From Tabrizicola_A sp964393035 (lineage in GTDB: Bacteria; Pseudomonadota; Alphaproteobacteria; Rhodobacterales; Rhodobacteraceae), in NCBI GenBank assembly GCA_964393035.1, contig CAYMRX010000009.1, positions 5,997 through 69,996 on the forward strand: a DNA stretch of 64,000 nt, written 5' to 3'. Positions 26,380 to 34,466 of this stretch are shown here, piece after piece. Positions within the stretch are counted from its first letter, which is position 1. Every line of letters begins with the position of its first letter. The translations under genes and the position numbers were made by a program. The notes beneath the pieces were generated by a model, which worked only from the letters and a program-made list of their open reading frames with translations, searched no databases and was not told where the DNA came from.

Positions 26380-26424
26380 GATCCGCATTGTGAGAAACGC
26401 AATCGGTAAAGTGAGGAAGGTGGT

Positions 26425-27150
26425 ATGGGTTACGGGATACGTGTTGTGTTGGTGATGAACCGCAAGGGGGGATCGGGCAAGAGCACCCTCTGTCGCGCCT
26501 TGGCTTCTGCTGCGGCTTCAAATGGCGAGACGGTGACGATCTTCGATACCGATGCCTCAAAGTCCTGCCTCAAGTGGATGCAGGCGGGAAAGGAAGCAGG
26601 CAACTGGTCTCCCTTGGTTGAAGTGATCCACACCCTGGATGCCCACCGGGTGGCAGAAGCCATCGGGCAGATCTACGAGCAACCCGATCAAGAGCACCTC
26701 ATCCTGATCGACACCTTCGGCGGTGGATCAGAAGCGCAGGATGTTCTGGCGGTCGCGGCGCACCGGATCATCTGCCCGATGATGCTGTCGCGGGGCGATC
26801 TGAGTGAGACGCTGGAAACCGCCAACTGGTACCTGAAGCTGCGTGGTCGGGTGGAAAAGCCGGGCGAACTTGCCGGGTTTTCTGTGTTGCTCAACCGGGT
26901 GCCTGTGCGGGTGTCAGAGACCGAGCGGGCGGTGGCTGAAGAGCTGTTTCAGTCCTTGCCTGCCCTTGAGACCTATCTTGGCAGCCGTGCCGCTTATGTT
27001 CGGATGGACAGAGAAGGGCTTCTCGGGGTGATCGCGGACAAGACGCCGAACCGAGCGCTTGCGGCACATGTCCAGAGTGCCATGAAGGAGGCAGGGGAGC
27101 TTCTGGAGGAGATCGACCAGCTGATCCTCAACCCGGTGGAGGTCGCATGA
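26425..27150 (+). CDS. ParA/VirC1-family ATPase
   Basis: A 241-residue P-loop ATPase with the deviant Walker A KGGSGKST at residues 14-21, an FDTDASKSCLKW segment near 40 and ILIDTFGG near 92. The family includes plasmid partition ParA and VirC1, which helps relaxosome assembly at the cell pole. No ParB gene follows. Instead the next gene is VirC2-like, which favours the VirC1-type conjugation role. ATG 26425 has a strong AGGAAGG upstream. The stop overlaps the next start (ATGA). Confidence 0.8.
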   Translation: MGYGIRVVLVMNRKGGSGKSTLCRALASAAASNGETVTIFDTDASKSCLKWMQAGKEAGNWSPLVEVIHTLDAHRVAEAIGQIYEQPDQEHLILIDTFGGGSEAQDVLAVAAHRIICPMMLSRGDLSETLETANWYLKLRGRVEKPGELAGFSVLLNRVPVRVSETERAVAEELFQSLPALETYLGSRAAYVRMDREGLLGVIADKTPNRALAAHVQSAMKEAGELLEEIDQLILNPVEVA

Positions 27151-27860
27151 TGGCGCAGCGCAAGGACATGATGCGGATCATCCGCCAAGACGCGGGGTTT
27201 TCGGCCAAGCTGGGTTTTGGTGGGAACGTTGGCGCGAGCGATCAGGTAGGTAAGGTAATCCCAGTGCAGTCGACGTCGGTTGATGCAGTGACCGAGCCGG
27301 ACCCATTGTCGCCCACGATTGCCGCGGCGGCGATGCCAGGTGGCGACGCAGGCGAGGTCAGCATCAGACCCTTTGGGTCCAAAGACGAGTCCCGGGAAGA
27401 GGAGAACGTCTTCGTCGTTCCAAAGGCTTGGGATGCGAAAGGGAATGGGGTCGCCAACGGGTCAGCCGCGCGCGGCCATGTGGTCCATGTCTCATTGTCG
27501 CTGACCACCCGTCAGGCGCGGCTGGCAGAAGAGTGGGCCACGGCTGCACGTTGCACCGTCCAGTTTTTGATCCGTCGCGTTGCCCAGGGTCTGCGCGATC
27601 AGGTCTTCGACGATTGGGAACGTGATGGGATGCCCGATGTGGATGAGGCCCGTGGCGCGCGCGGCAAGCATCCGACCAGCGTGACCCTGACTTTGCGCCC
27701 GCAGTTCGCAGCTGACCTCGCGAAAATCCATGATCCGCTTGGCATCCTCGGATTGGCGCGTGCCATGGGTCCCGCCTACCGCGCGCGGTTCCAGGAGGCG
27801 TTCGACGTGGCCCTGGCCAAGGCGAAAATTCAGACAACAAACGAGGGAGACAAACAATGA
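27147..27860 (+). CDS. VirC2-like putative DNA-binding protein
   Basis: A 237-residue protein starting in the ATGA overlap with the VirC1-like gene. The N-terminal ~95 residues are low in order (Ala, Pro, Glu). The C-terminal part has two strand-helix units, HVVHVSLSLTTRQARLAEEW (~112-131) and TSVTLTLRPQFAADLAKIHD (~174-193), which look like the double ribbon-helix-helix of VirC2. VirC2 binds next to the T-DNA border or oriT. The assignment rests on this pattern and on the neighbour, not on a strong motif. Confidence 0.55.
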   Translation: MMAQRKDMMRIIRQDAGFSAKLGFGGNVGASDQVGKVIPVQSTSVDAVTEPDPLSPTIAAAAMPGGDAGEVSIRPFGSKDESREEENVFVVPKAWDAKGNGVANGSAARGHVVHVSLSLTTRQARLAEEWATAARCTVQFLIRRVAQGLRDQVFDDWERDGMPDVDEARGARGKHPTSVTLTLRPQFAADLAKIHDPLGILGLARAMGPAYRARFQEAFDVALAKAKIQTTNEGDKQ

Positions 27861-28078
27861 CCAGCACAGAAGCCCCTGCCCTCGAGCGCACCATCCCGCC
27901 GTCCGAACTCGACGTCGGCACGCCTGTCGAATGGATGGTCGATCCGGATCGGCGTGAGACGATCCTCGGGGTGACCTATGAGTTTAGCCAAACAGGCGAA
28001 CGCAAGACTGTCTGGTACACGCCCAATAAGCGGCGGGCGAAGAAGGCATTGGTCTTGTCTGAGTTGACCCAGGCCTGA
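27857..28078 (+). CDS. Small conserved-looking plasmid protein
   Basis: A 73-residue acidic protein with no family that I recognise. It overlaps the VirC2-like gene by 4 bp (ATGA), so it is the third gene of that operon. PVEWMVDPDRRETILGVTYE suggests a small beta-barrel. It ends before the ssb terminator on the other strand. Confidence 0.6.
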   Translation: MTSTEAPALERTIPPSELDVGTPVEWMVDPDRRETILGVTYEFSQTGERKTVWYTPNKRRAKKALVLSELTQA

Positions 28079-28155
28079 TCAAGTTTGGCGCAGCGCGGCT
28101 TGACCGCCGTCTTTCTCCGGGCTGGCTTCCGCGCCAGCTCGCTTGGGCAACGAAG

Positions 28156-28183
28156 AGACCCGGCGGCTTGCGCCACCGGGTCT
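28156..28183 (-). terminator. Hairpin downstream of ssb
   Basis: Nearly perfect inverted repeat AGACCCGGCGGC / GCCACCGGGTCT with a 4-base loop, 14 bp beyond the ssb stop on the minus strand. One internal mismatch. It may also serve the convergent plus-strand operon. Confidence 0.55.
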
Positions 28184-28196
28184 GATCTGCGGGGTC

Positions 28197-28600
28197 TCAG
28201 CCCGCGAACTGATCCTCGCGGTCGACCAGTTCGGGGTCTTCGCCTTCACCAGCCTTCGGACGGCTCAGGAAATCGACCTTTTCTGCGATGATCTCACAGC
28301 CGTAGCGGTCGACCCCGGCGGCATCGGTCCACTTGGTGTAGTGGATGCGACCGTGGACCATCACCTTCATGCCCTTTTCGCAGTGCTCAGCGACCGTCTT
28401 GCCGAGACCATTGAAGCAGGTGATCGGTGCCATTCGGTGTCCATCACGCGGTAGCCGTTCTCGTCGCGCTGGACCCGGCCTTCGGACAGGCGTGGGCGCG
28501 AGGTGGCGAGGGTGAAGTTGGTGATCCTAGTCCCGCCCTGCGTGGTGCGGACTTCCGGGGACTGACCGATGTTGCCGGCGAGGATGACGATGTTCTGCAT
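28197..28600 (-). pseudogene. ssb: Single-stranded DNA-binding protein gene, frameshifted
   Basis: The 5' part (from ATG 28600) encodes MQNIVILAGNIGQSPEVRTT up to MDTEWHR; the rest, ITCFNGLGKTVAEHCEKGM up to EKVDFLSRPK, is in another frame. One base is missing around 28424-28430, where the family reads EWHR-ITCFN. If repaired the protein would be 134 residues. The C-terminus reads DREDQFAG and lacks the acidic DDxxPF tip needed for partner binding. A second ssb, with an intact tip, begins to appear at 63906-64000. The frameshift could be a sequencing error, but the altered tip argues for decay or specialisation. Confidence 0.8.
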
Positions 28601-29300
28601 TTGAAGCTCCTGTATCTGGCTGAAGGGACCATCCCTTCGACAAGACCCGAAAGAAGCCTGTCGGCTGAGGCTTGCACGGTGGCCCTTTCGCCACCGGAAA
28701 CCCCCGAGGGGCCGGGGTGGTGCGGGCAGGGAGCGGAACGCGACCAACACGGCCCGGCCCTGAGCGGGGTTGCGAGCCAGAGGCCGAACAGGCTTAGGGG
28801 ATTGTCAGTCGAAGGGGAGGTGCCTGAGCCGGGATCACGGGAAGCGGCAGGGCAGAACCGCTCAAACGAGCAAACGGCAGTGTCAGGCCCAGGGAGAAAG
28901 AACCCGGAAAAAGGGCGGGGCCATGTCAACAACTGGGTGCCAAACGCAAGCAACCGTTCTGTCGATGAGGATCAACGTGATGAGACAGGCGCGCCGCGCG
29001 GACACACCGAATGCAGAGCTTCCCAACTTAGGTCGAGGGGCGGTGTAGCCCACTGCGATCTTAAGGGCATGATCGTGATGGTTTGGGCGATCCGCTATGC
29101 CGACTCCCGATGGTCCGACAGGGGTGCCGGAGGGGGGGTGAGGTTTTTCGCAGTAAGGTTGATGCCCTATTCGGCATGACGGCCAGCGCAACACGAAGAC
29201 CGACAGGGTGAAGCGCGTGGATTGTTCGAAGGTTTGAGCCGTCTCTAAGGGGCCCTTGCGCAAGGTGACGTGCGGCTGTCGCACTCATCGTCGACCTAGC
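28601..29300. other. Long gene-free region upstream of ssb
   Basis: The first ~350 bp, read on the minus strand, form a GC-rich leader of ssb with a hairpin GGTGGC-N6-GCCACC (28680-28697) among others. No frame with a convincing ribosome binding site was found. The rest (about 28960-29300) shows nothing recognisable. Confidence 0.4.
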
Positions 29301-29561
29301 TCACAGGGCATACCCTTTACGCTGTTTGGCTCGGGCAAGTTTCATCAGGGCGTTTATAGCCCGGCCTTCGTCAGGATGTGTCTCGACCATCATCTGACCA
29401 CGCGATCCGATCCGACCCCATTCCCGCACAAGGCTCGCTCGGCCGAAAAGATCACTGTGAACGGCAATCCGGTAGTAGCGGCGCATATTGCGGGCCGGGT
29501 CAATCCGCCGCAAATGCAAATGGGTTGGAAAGACTTCGAGTTGAGAACCCATATCGAACAT
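29301..29561 (-). CDS. WGR-domain protein
   Basis: An 86-residue protein that consists almost only of a WGR domain: RRYYRIAVHSDLFG, then REWGRIG, and a final helix INALMKLARAKQRKGY. WGR domains bind nucleic acid (for example in PARP proteins); stand-alone versions are frequent on alphaproteobacterial plasmids, where their function is unknown. ATG 29561 is preceded by AGGAT. A perfect inverted repeat sits directly upstream. Confidence 0.8.
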   Translation of the reverse strand: MFDMGSQLEVFPTHLHLRRIDPARNMRRYYRIAVHSDLFGRASLVREWGRIGSRGQMMVETHPDEGRAINALMKLARAKQRKGYAL

Positions 29562-29570
29562 GTGGTGATC

Positions 29571-29599
29571 CTACCTGACCTCGATACTATATCAGGTAG
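29571..29599 (-). promoter_or_regulatory. Inverted repeat CTACCTGA-N13-TCAGGTAG upstream of the WGR gene
   Basis: Perfect 8-bp arms separated by 13 bp, beginning 10 bp before the WGR start codon. The central GATACTATATC could contain the -10 element. The arrangement suits an operator of a dimeric repressor; a hairpin in the leader is the alternative. Confidence 0.45.
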
Positions 29600-29982
29600 A
29601 ACCATATGCTTCCATCTTGATCTAACGCTTACGAGCGTGTGTCAACTCATAGACAAAGTCACCACCGGGATGTGGTCGAAACTGGACAGAGGTGGTCATC
29701 AGCAATAATGCCGATTAGTCGATGGCCGCAAAGGCAACTTCGACGGGCTGCCCGTTGAACAACCATAGTGGGTCAATTGCCGAGGCGGAAAGAGCTTTCG
29801 TGGCAAAGCAGGGCTGCAAACGGTAGTCGCTTTGGGCGGAAAGCTGTCCTTCGCTGCGGATTGGACAAATTGCTGGTTACGAGTTTGGAAGAAATTGGGC
29901 GACCCGGGTTTAATGTCCACTCTCCAAACTGGGAGTCTCATCCAGAATCCCGATCCAAGAGGCGGACCCGAACTGGCGTTTA
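29600..29982. other. Intergenic region between the WGR gene and the sugar/glycerol permeases
   Basis: Nothing coding was recognised. It contains one copy of the short interspersed motif (29829-29844) and is the junction between plasmid backbone and the glycerol operon. Confidence 0.4.
29829..29844. repeat. Short interspersed motif, copy 1 (GCTTTGGGCGGAAAGC)
   Basis: Differs by one base from the copies at 43371-43386 and 63837-63852. The arms GCTTT/AAAGC can pair. All three copies are intergenic. Confidence 0.6.
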
Positions 29983-30762
29983 TTAAGCGCGCAAGACATA
30001 CCCCTTGGCAAGGTGGTTGCGGACCAGAACGATCAACACAAGCGCCGGGAGAAACGACAGGCAGGTCATCGCCATGACAGCGCCGATGTCGGTCTGAAAG
30101 CTGAACATCGCCGAAATGGCCACGGTGATCGGCTTACCAGAGGTCACGGTCAAGATGCGGGCAAAGACGACCTCGATCCAGGAAAAGACAAAGCAGAAAA
30201 AGGCAGCAACGGCGATGCCGGGTGCAAGGGCTGGGATCAGGTGGCGAAAGAAGAACCCCGTGCCGGAATGGCCATCAAGAAAAGCGGTTTCGTCCAATTC
30301 GCGCGGCACGGCGCGGATGAAGCTTTCCAGAATCCAGATCGCTACGGGCAGGTTGAACAGCGCATGCACAAGGGCAATCCCGACCGGGGAATTCACCAGC
30401 CCAAGACGGGCAAAGATGATGAAGATCGGCAAGGACAGCACCACCGGCGGCGTGACGCGAAACACAAGGATCAACAGCAGAAAGTGGCGGTCGCCTACAA
30501 AGCGAAATCGCGCCAGCGCATAGGCCGCAGGCAACCCGCAGATCAGGCACAGCGCGACGTTCATCGTCACATAAGCAAGCGAGTTCAGGATGGCCGACTG
30601 CAATTCGGGCGTTGTCAGCACATGGGTGTAGTTCATCAGACTAAAGCTTCCCACGGCGCGGCCCTCGACCGGAAGCGTCACCGTGAAGCTAAGGATGACA
30701 GCCTGCGTCAGCGGCAGCAGGATAAAGGCGGCAAGAGCCAGAATGGCGAAACCGCGTCTCAT
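29983..30762 (-). CDS. ABC transporter permease, GlpQ/MalG-like (second pair)
   Basis: A 259-residue inner-membrane protein with six predicted helices and the cytoplasmic EAA-loop segment ELDETAFLDGHSGTGFFFRHLIP near residue 160. It closely resembles GlpQ at 36684-37490, including the end VRNHLAKGYVL against VRNYIAKGFAL. It overlaps the preceding permease by 4 bp. No binding protein or ATPase accompanies the pair, so it is either an orphan or uses the GlpS/GlpT ATPases of the same operon. Confidence 0.88.
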   Translation of the reverse strand: MRRGFAILALAAFILLPLTQAVILSFTVTLPVEGRAVGSFSLMNYTHVLTTPELQSAILNSLAYVTMNVALCLICGLPAAYALARFRFVGDRHFLLLILVFRVTPPVVLSLPIFIIFARLGLVNSPVGIALVHALFNLPVAIWILESFIRAVPRELDETAFLDGHSGTGFFFRHLIPALAPGIAVAAFFCFVFSWIEVVFARILTVTSGKPITVAISAMFSFQTDIGAVMAMTCLSFLPALVLIVLVRNHLAKGYVLRA

Positions 30763-31613
30763 GCTGTCGGTTCCTCGCGGCGGGTAGCGATGACAAAGGC
30801 CCAGACGATGGTCAGCACGATCAGGAAATACAGGCTGGCCCGCGCGGCGGCCTGCCCATAGGAAAAGCCCTTGATCTCTTCGCCAAGCTCCAGCGTGAGA
30901 AACCGGGTGGCATCATTCGGGCCGCCTGCGTTGATCGTGAACGCCTCGGTATAGATCATCAGGCTGTCAACACAGCGCAGTAACAGCACGATCGCCAAAG
31001 CGCCGGTGATGCGGGGCAGTTCGATATGACGGAACACCGCCCAACCCGTGGCCCCATCAATGGACGCGGCTTGCCGGTAGGCTTGGGGAACCGACGCAAA
31101 GCCAGCATAGGCAAGGATCGCAACCAGCCCCAGCCAGTGCCATGTATCCACCATCAGGATGAGTATCCATGTGTGCACCGGGTTGAATTTGTAGTCAAAC
31201 CCCCAAGCCGCGACAAAGCCGAACAGCCCGGTCTGCGGCTGGATCATGCCCAGCCACAGCATCGGGATCATGTTCCACGGCACCACCAGCGGCAGCGCGC
31301 AGAGCACCAGCCCCCAAACCGCGCGGCGGCCAAGTGACAACAGGAGTTTGGCTACCAGAATGCCCAAAGGGATCTGCACGCCCAAGGCCAGCGCCGAAAA
31401 CAACAGGCTGCGCCCAAGCGAGGCCCAGAAGCGGTCACTGTGCAGGATATCCTCAAACCATTGCAAGCCGACCCAATGCAGTTGGTCCAGCGTAAAAATG
31501 TCGTGCAGCCCATAGTTGACGACCGCCAGCAACGGCAATCCCCCGACCAGCGCAAGCAGGCAAAGGGCGGGCAACAGCAGGAACCACGCGCGGTTATCGG
31601 GCCAACGATCCAT
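30759..31613 (-). CDS. ABC transporter permease, GlpP/MalF-like (second pair)
   Basis: A 284-residue inner-membrane protein with about six helices. The EAA loop is AYRQAASIDGATGWAVFRHIELP near residue 180. It is clearly a paralogue of GlpP at 37487-38359: both start with NRAWFL-LP, share VDTWHW/MDVWHW, and RC/RFMDSxMIYTE. It lies 15 bp after the iron-type dehydrogenase gene, so it is the penultimate gene of the glycerol operon. Confidence 0.88.
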   Translation of the reverse strand: MDRWPDNRAWFLLLPALCLLALVGGLPLLAVVNYGLHDIFTLDQLHWVGLQWFEDILHSDRFWASLGRSLLFSALALGVQIPLGILVAKLLLSLGRRAVWGLVLCALPLVVPWNMIPMLWLGMIQPQTGLFGFVAAWGFDYKFNPVHTWILILMVDTWHWLGLVAILAYAGFASVPQAYRQAASIDGATGWAVFRHIELPRITGALAIVLLLRCVDSLMIYTEAFTINAGGPNDATRFLTLELGEEIKGFSYGQAAARASLYFLIVLTIVWAFVIATRREEPTA

Positions 31614-31628
31614 CGTCCCCCCGTTTGG

Positions 31629-32774
31629 TCATGGGGCGGCCTGCGACAGGATCCACATCAGGTCTGCATGTGTCAAAGGCACCGGATTTGATTTCATCGA
31701 TGAAGATTGCAGCGCTGCTTCGGCCACGTCCGCATGATCGGAAGGCGCAAGCCCTTGCACGCTCAGACCCTCAAGCCCGGCGCGGCGGACCCAATCTGCG
31801 GTGGTCTGGGGCGCAGTTTCAGCGATGCCGCCAAGCACCTGTGCAATCAGGGTACAAACCTCGGCCAAGCGTTGGGCGGCCTGGGCGTTTTGATCCGCAC
31901 GGTTGCGGTTCATCTGCAGAACCGGCCCGAGCAGCACGGCGCAGACGGCACCATGCGGCGCGGGACACATGCCGCCAATCGGTCCGGCCAACCCATGCAC
32001 CGCCCCAAGCCCGGCATTGGCCAGCGCAAGGCCGCCGCACAGGCTGACCCATGCTAGTTCATCGCGGGCGGTGGCGTCTTCGCCCTGCGACAGGCGGTGC
32101 AAGGCGGTCAGGCCGCGCGCGATGGCGGGGCGGGCAAGCGCGTCGGTAAAGTCATTGGCGCGGGCGGACAGGTAAGGCTCGATCACCTGCACCACGGCAT
32201 CCAGCCCCGAGGCAAGCGTGACCTTCCACGGGCAGTGATCCGTCAAAGCCGGGTCGACGATGGCCAGCCGCGCCAGCATACGGTCATCGCGCAGGCTGAC
32301 CTTGCGGCGATGGTCGGGCAGGCCGATCACGGCGTTCTTGGTCACCTCGGCCCCGGTTCCGGCGGTGGTGGGCAAGGCGATGAGCGGCAGGGGTGCGGTG
32401 GACAGCGGCAAGCCGCGCCCGACGACCTCCAGATGGTCCATTAGGGGCGTGGCCGACGGGATCAGCGCCGCCAGCGCCTTGCCCATGTCCAGCACCGCGC
32501 CGCCGCCCAAGGCCACAACCCAATCCGGGGCAAACGGGCGGGCGGTCGCCAGCGCCGCTTCCAGCATCGGCAGGGTGGGTTCCTCGGCGCAAGGCAGGGT
32601 CATCAAAGTGCAGCCCTTGGCGCGCAAAGCCTGCAACAGCCATTCGGCGCGGGCGGGATTTGCGCCGTGCACCAACACCCCGCGCGGGCCAAATGCGGCA
32701 ATGGCCTCCGCCGCCCGGTCCTTCATGCCCCGGCCGAACAGGATCTGCGTTGGCGTCTGAATGGAAAATCCCAT
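31629..32774 (-). CDS. Iron-containing alcohol dehydrogenase family protein
   Basis: A 381-residue NAD(P)-dependent group III dehydrogenase. The cofactor motif GGGAVLDMGKA is near residue 93 and the signature PTTAGTGAEVTKNAV near 138. Metal-site segments are LDAVVQVIEP near 192 and HGLAGPIGG...PHGAVCAVLL near 260-280. The first metal histidine of the family (D-x3-H) is Gln here (D-A-V-V-Q), while the aspartate and the later histidines are kept. ATG 32774 overlaps the glpK stop. In a glycerol operon it could oxidise glycerol or a related polyol or aldehyde; the substrate is unknown. Confidence 0.85.
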   Translation of the reverse strand: MGFSIQTPTQILFGRGMKDRAAEAIAAFGPRGVLVHGANPARAEWLLQALRAKGCTLMTLPCAEEPTLPMLEAALATARPFAPDWVVALGGGAVLDMGKALAALIPSATPLMDHLEVVGRGLPLSTAPLPLIALPTTAGTGAEVTKNAVIGLPDHRRKVSLRDDRMLARLAIVDPALTDHCPWKVTLASGLDAVVQVIEPYLSARANDFTDALARPAIARGLTALHRLSQGEDATARDELAWVSLCGGLALANAGLGAVHGLAGPIGGMCPAPHGAVCAVLLGPVLQMNRNRADQNAQAAQRLAEVCTLIAQVLGGIAETAPQTTADWVRRAGLEGLSVQGLAPSDHADVAEAALQSSSMKSNPVPLTHADLMWILSQAAP

Positions 32775-34258
32775 CACACGGCCATGGTTGCGGCAACGGC
32801 GCGGCCCCAGCGGGCGTATTTTGCATCGCGTGTGGCGGGGTCCATTGCGGGCGTAAAACGCCGCTCCAGCGCCCAGCTTTTCTGAAACTCGTCAGGCTGC
32901 GGGTAGATGCCCGCTTGCAGCCCCGCAAGATAGGCCGCGCCTAGGGCGGTGGTTTCGGTCACGACGGGCCGGTCCACCGGCGCGCCCAAGATATCGGACA
33001 GAAACTGCATCGCCCAATCCGACGCCGTCATCCCGCCATCGACGCGCAGGATGCCATCGGCGGCGGCCCCCCAATCTGACCGCATCGCCTCTAGCAGGTC
33101 GCGGGTCTGGTAGCCCACGCTTTCCAGTGCGGCGCGGGCCAGTTCAGCCGGGCCGGAATTGCGGGTCAGCCCATAGACCGCGCCGCGGCAATCGGGCCGC
33201 CAATAGGGCGCACCAAGACCAGTAAAGGCCGGAACCAGCACGACATCCTGCGTGGTGTCGGCGGCATCGGCAAGCGGTTGGGTTTCGCGCGCCTCACGGA
33301 TGATCTTTAACCCGTCGCGTAACCATTGCACCACGGCCCCGGCGATAAAGATCGACCCTTCCAGCGCATAGGTGGTTTGGCCGTTCAAACGGTAGGCGAT
33401 GGTGGTCAGCAGACGGTTGGTCGAGGGCACCATGTCGGCCCCGGTGTTCAACAGCGCAAAGCAGCCGGTGCCGTAGGTCGATTTCACCATGCCGGGCTGA
33501 AAACAGGCCTGACCTATGGTCGCCGCCTGCTGGTCACCGGCGGCGCCAAGAATCGGGATTTCGCGACCGAAAAGGTCGGCGCGGGTGGTGCCAAAATCGG
33601 CGGCGCAGTCCTTGACCTCGGGCAGCATGGACATCGGGATGTCCAGAAGGCCGCAAATCTCGGCGTCCCATTCGCCTTTGGCAATGTTGTAAATCAGGGT
33701 GCGGGCGGCGTTGGTGGCGTCGGTCGCGTGAACACGCCCGCCGGTCAGCTTCCAGATCAGGAAGGTGTCAACCGTTCCGAAAGCCAGTTCGCCGGCCTCG
33801 GCCCGCTGCCTTGCGCCGGGGACATGGTCGAGCAGCCATTTGATCTTGGTGCCCGAGAAATAGGGGTCCAGCAGCAGCCCGGTGCGGGCGGTGATCATCG
33901 GCTCGTGCCCGGCAGCCTTCAAGGCGGCACAGGTGTCGGCGGTGCGGCGGTCTTGCCAAACGATGGCGTTGTGAATTGGCTCGCCCGTTTTGCGGTCCCA
34001 GATCAGCGTGGTTTCGCGCTGGTTGGTAATGCCGATGGCGGTGATATTGGTGGCGTTGATCCCGGCTTTTTCGATCACAGCGCGGGCGGTTCCGGCGGCG
34101 GTGGACCACAGGTCAGACGGGTCATGTTCAACCCAGCCCGAGGCGGGGTAGTGCTGGGGAAATTCCTCTTGCGCCGTGGCCACGACCCGCAGGTTGCCAT
34201 CAAACAGAATGGAGCGGGATGAGGTGGTGCCCTGATCAATGGCCAGAATATGGGTCAT
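32774..34258 (-). CDS. glpK: Glycerol kinase
   Basis: It phosphorylates glycerol to sn-glycerol-3-phosphate with ATP. The 494-residue FGGY kinase starts with AIDQGTTSSRSILFD. EHDPSDLW is near residue 43, NQRETTLIWD near 79, the substrate-loop WQDRRTADTC near 101, and the C-terminal VDGGMTASDWAMQFL near 402. Length is normal. It lies between the glycerol-binding protein gene and the dehydrogenase gene, and supplies the substrate of GlpD. Confidence 0.96.
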   Translation of the reverse strand: MTHILAIDQGTTSSRSILFDGNLRVVATAQEEFPQHYPASGWVEHDPSDLWSTAAGTARAVIEKAGINATNITAIGITNQRETTLIWDRKTGEPIHNAIVWQDRRTADTCAALKAAGHEPMITARTGLLLDPYFSGTKIKWLLDHVPGARQRAEAGELAFGTVDTFLIWKLTGGRVHATDATNAARTLIYNIAKGEWDAEICGLLDIPMSMLPEVKDCAADFGTTRADLFGREIPILGAAGDQQAATIGQACFQPGMVKSTYGTGCFALLNTGADMVPSTNRLLTTIAYRLNGQTTYALEGSIFIAGAVVQWLRDGLKIIREARETQPLADAADTTQDVVLVPAFTGLGAPYWRPDCRGAVYGLTRNSGPAELARAALESVGYQTRDLLEAMRSDWGAAADGILRVDGGMTASDWAMQFLSDILGAPVDRPVVTETTALGAAYLAGLQAGIYPQPDEFQKSWALERRFTPAMDPATRDAKYARWGRAVAATMAV

Positions 34259-34430
34259 GGAAGCGTTGGTCCGTCTTTGCGATGTCCCACGTTGGGAAAT
34301 TTTTAGAGTTGTTGTTTTTCAATGGCTTAATGTTTCCATTTTAACCACTTGTTTACACTTCGCGCCGTGAACACGCCACGTTCCCTACCCTTCTGGCACG
34401 CAAGGCGCGCCACGGAAGGGGCAAGGAAAA

Positions 34431-34457
34431 GGGGCGGCACCCATTGGATGCCGCCCC
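34431..34457 (-). terminator. Intrinsic terminator or attenuator after glpV
   Basis: On the minus strand a stem GGGGCGGCA/TGCCGCCCC closes around a 9-base loop and is followed by TTTT. It begins 10 bp after the glpV stop. Since glpK follows 170 bp later, it probably lowers, rather than ends, operon expression after the highly needed binding protein. Confidence 0.75.
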
Positions 34458-34466
34458 CATTGTTGC

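Larger units (their letters stand above)
25888..26424. promoter_or_regulatory. Divergent mob/par intergenic region, candidate oriT and partition operator
   Basis: A 537-bp gene-free stretch between the mob operon (-) and the VirC1-like gene (+). It is AT-richer than its surroundings and contains several direct and inverted repeats (listed separately). Position and repeats suit an oriT and a partition or autoregulatory site. No nic consensus was identified. Confidence 0.5.

Noticed and set aside
26425..27860. ParA/ParB partition pair
   Set aside because: The second protein has no ParB helix-turn-helix or ParB N-terminal box; two ribbon-helix-helix-like units fit VirC2 better.
29256..29708. 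150-codon plus-strand frame
   Set aside because: It is antisense to the WGR-domain gene, which has the diagnostic WGRIG motif.
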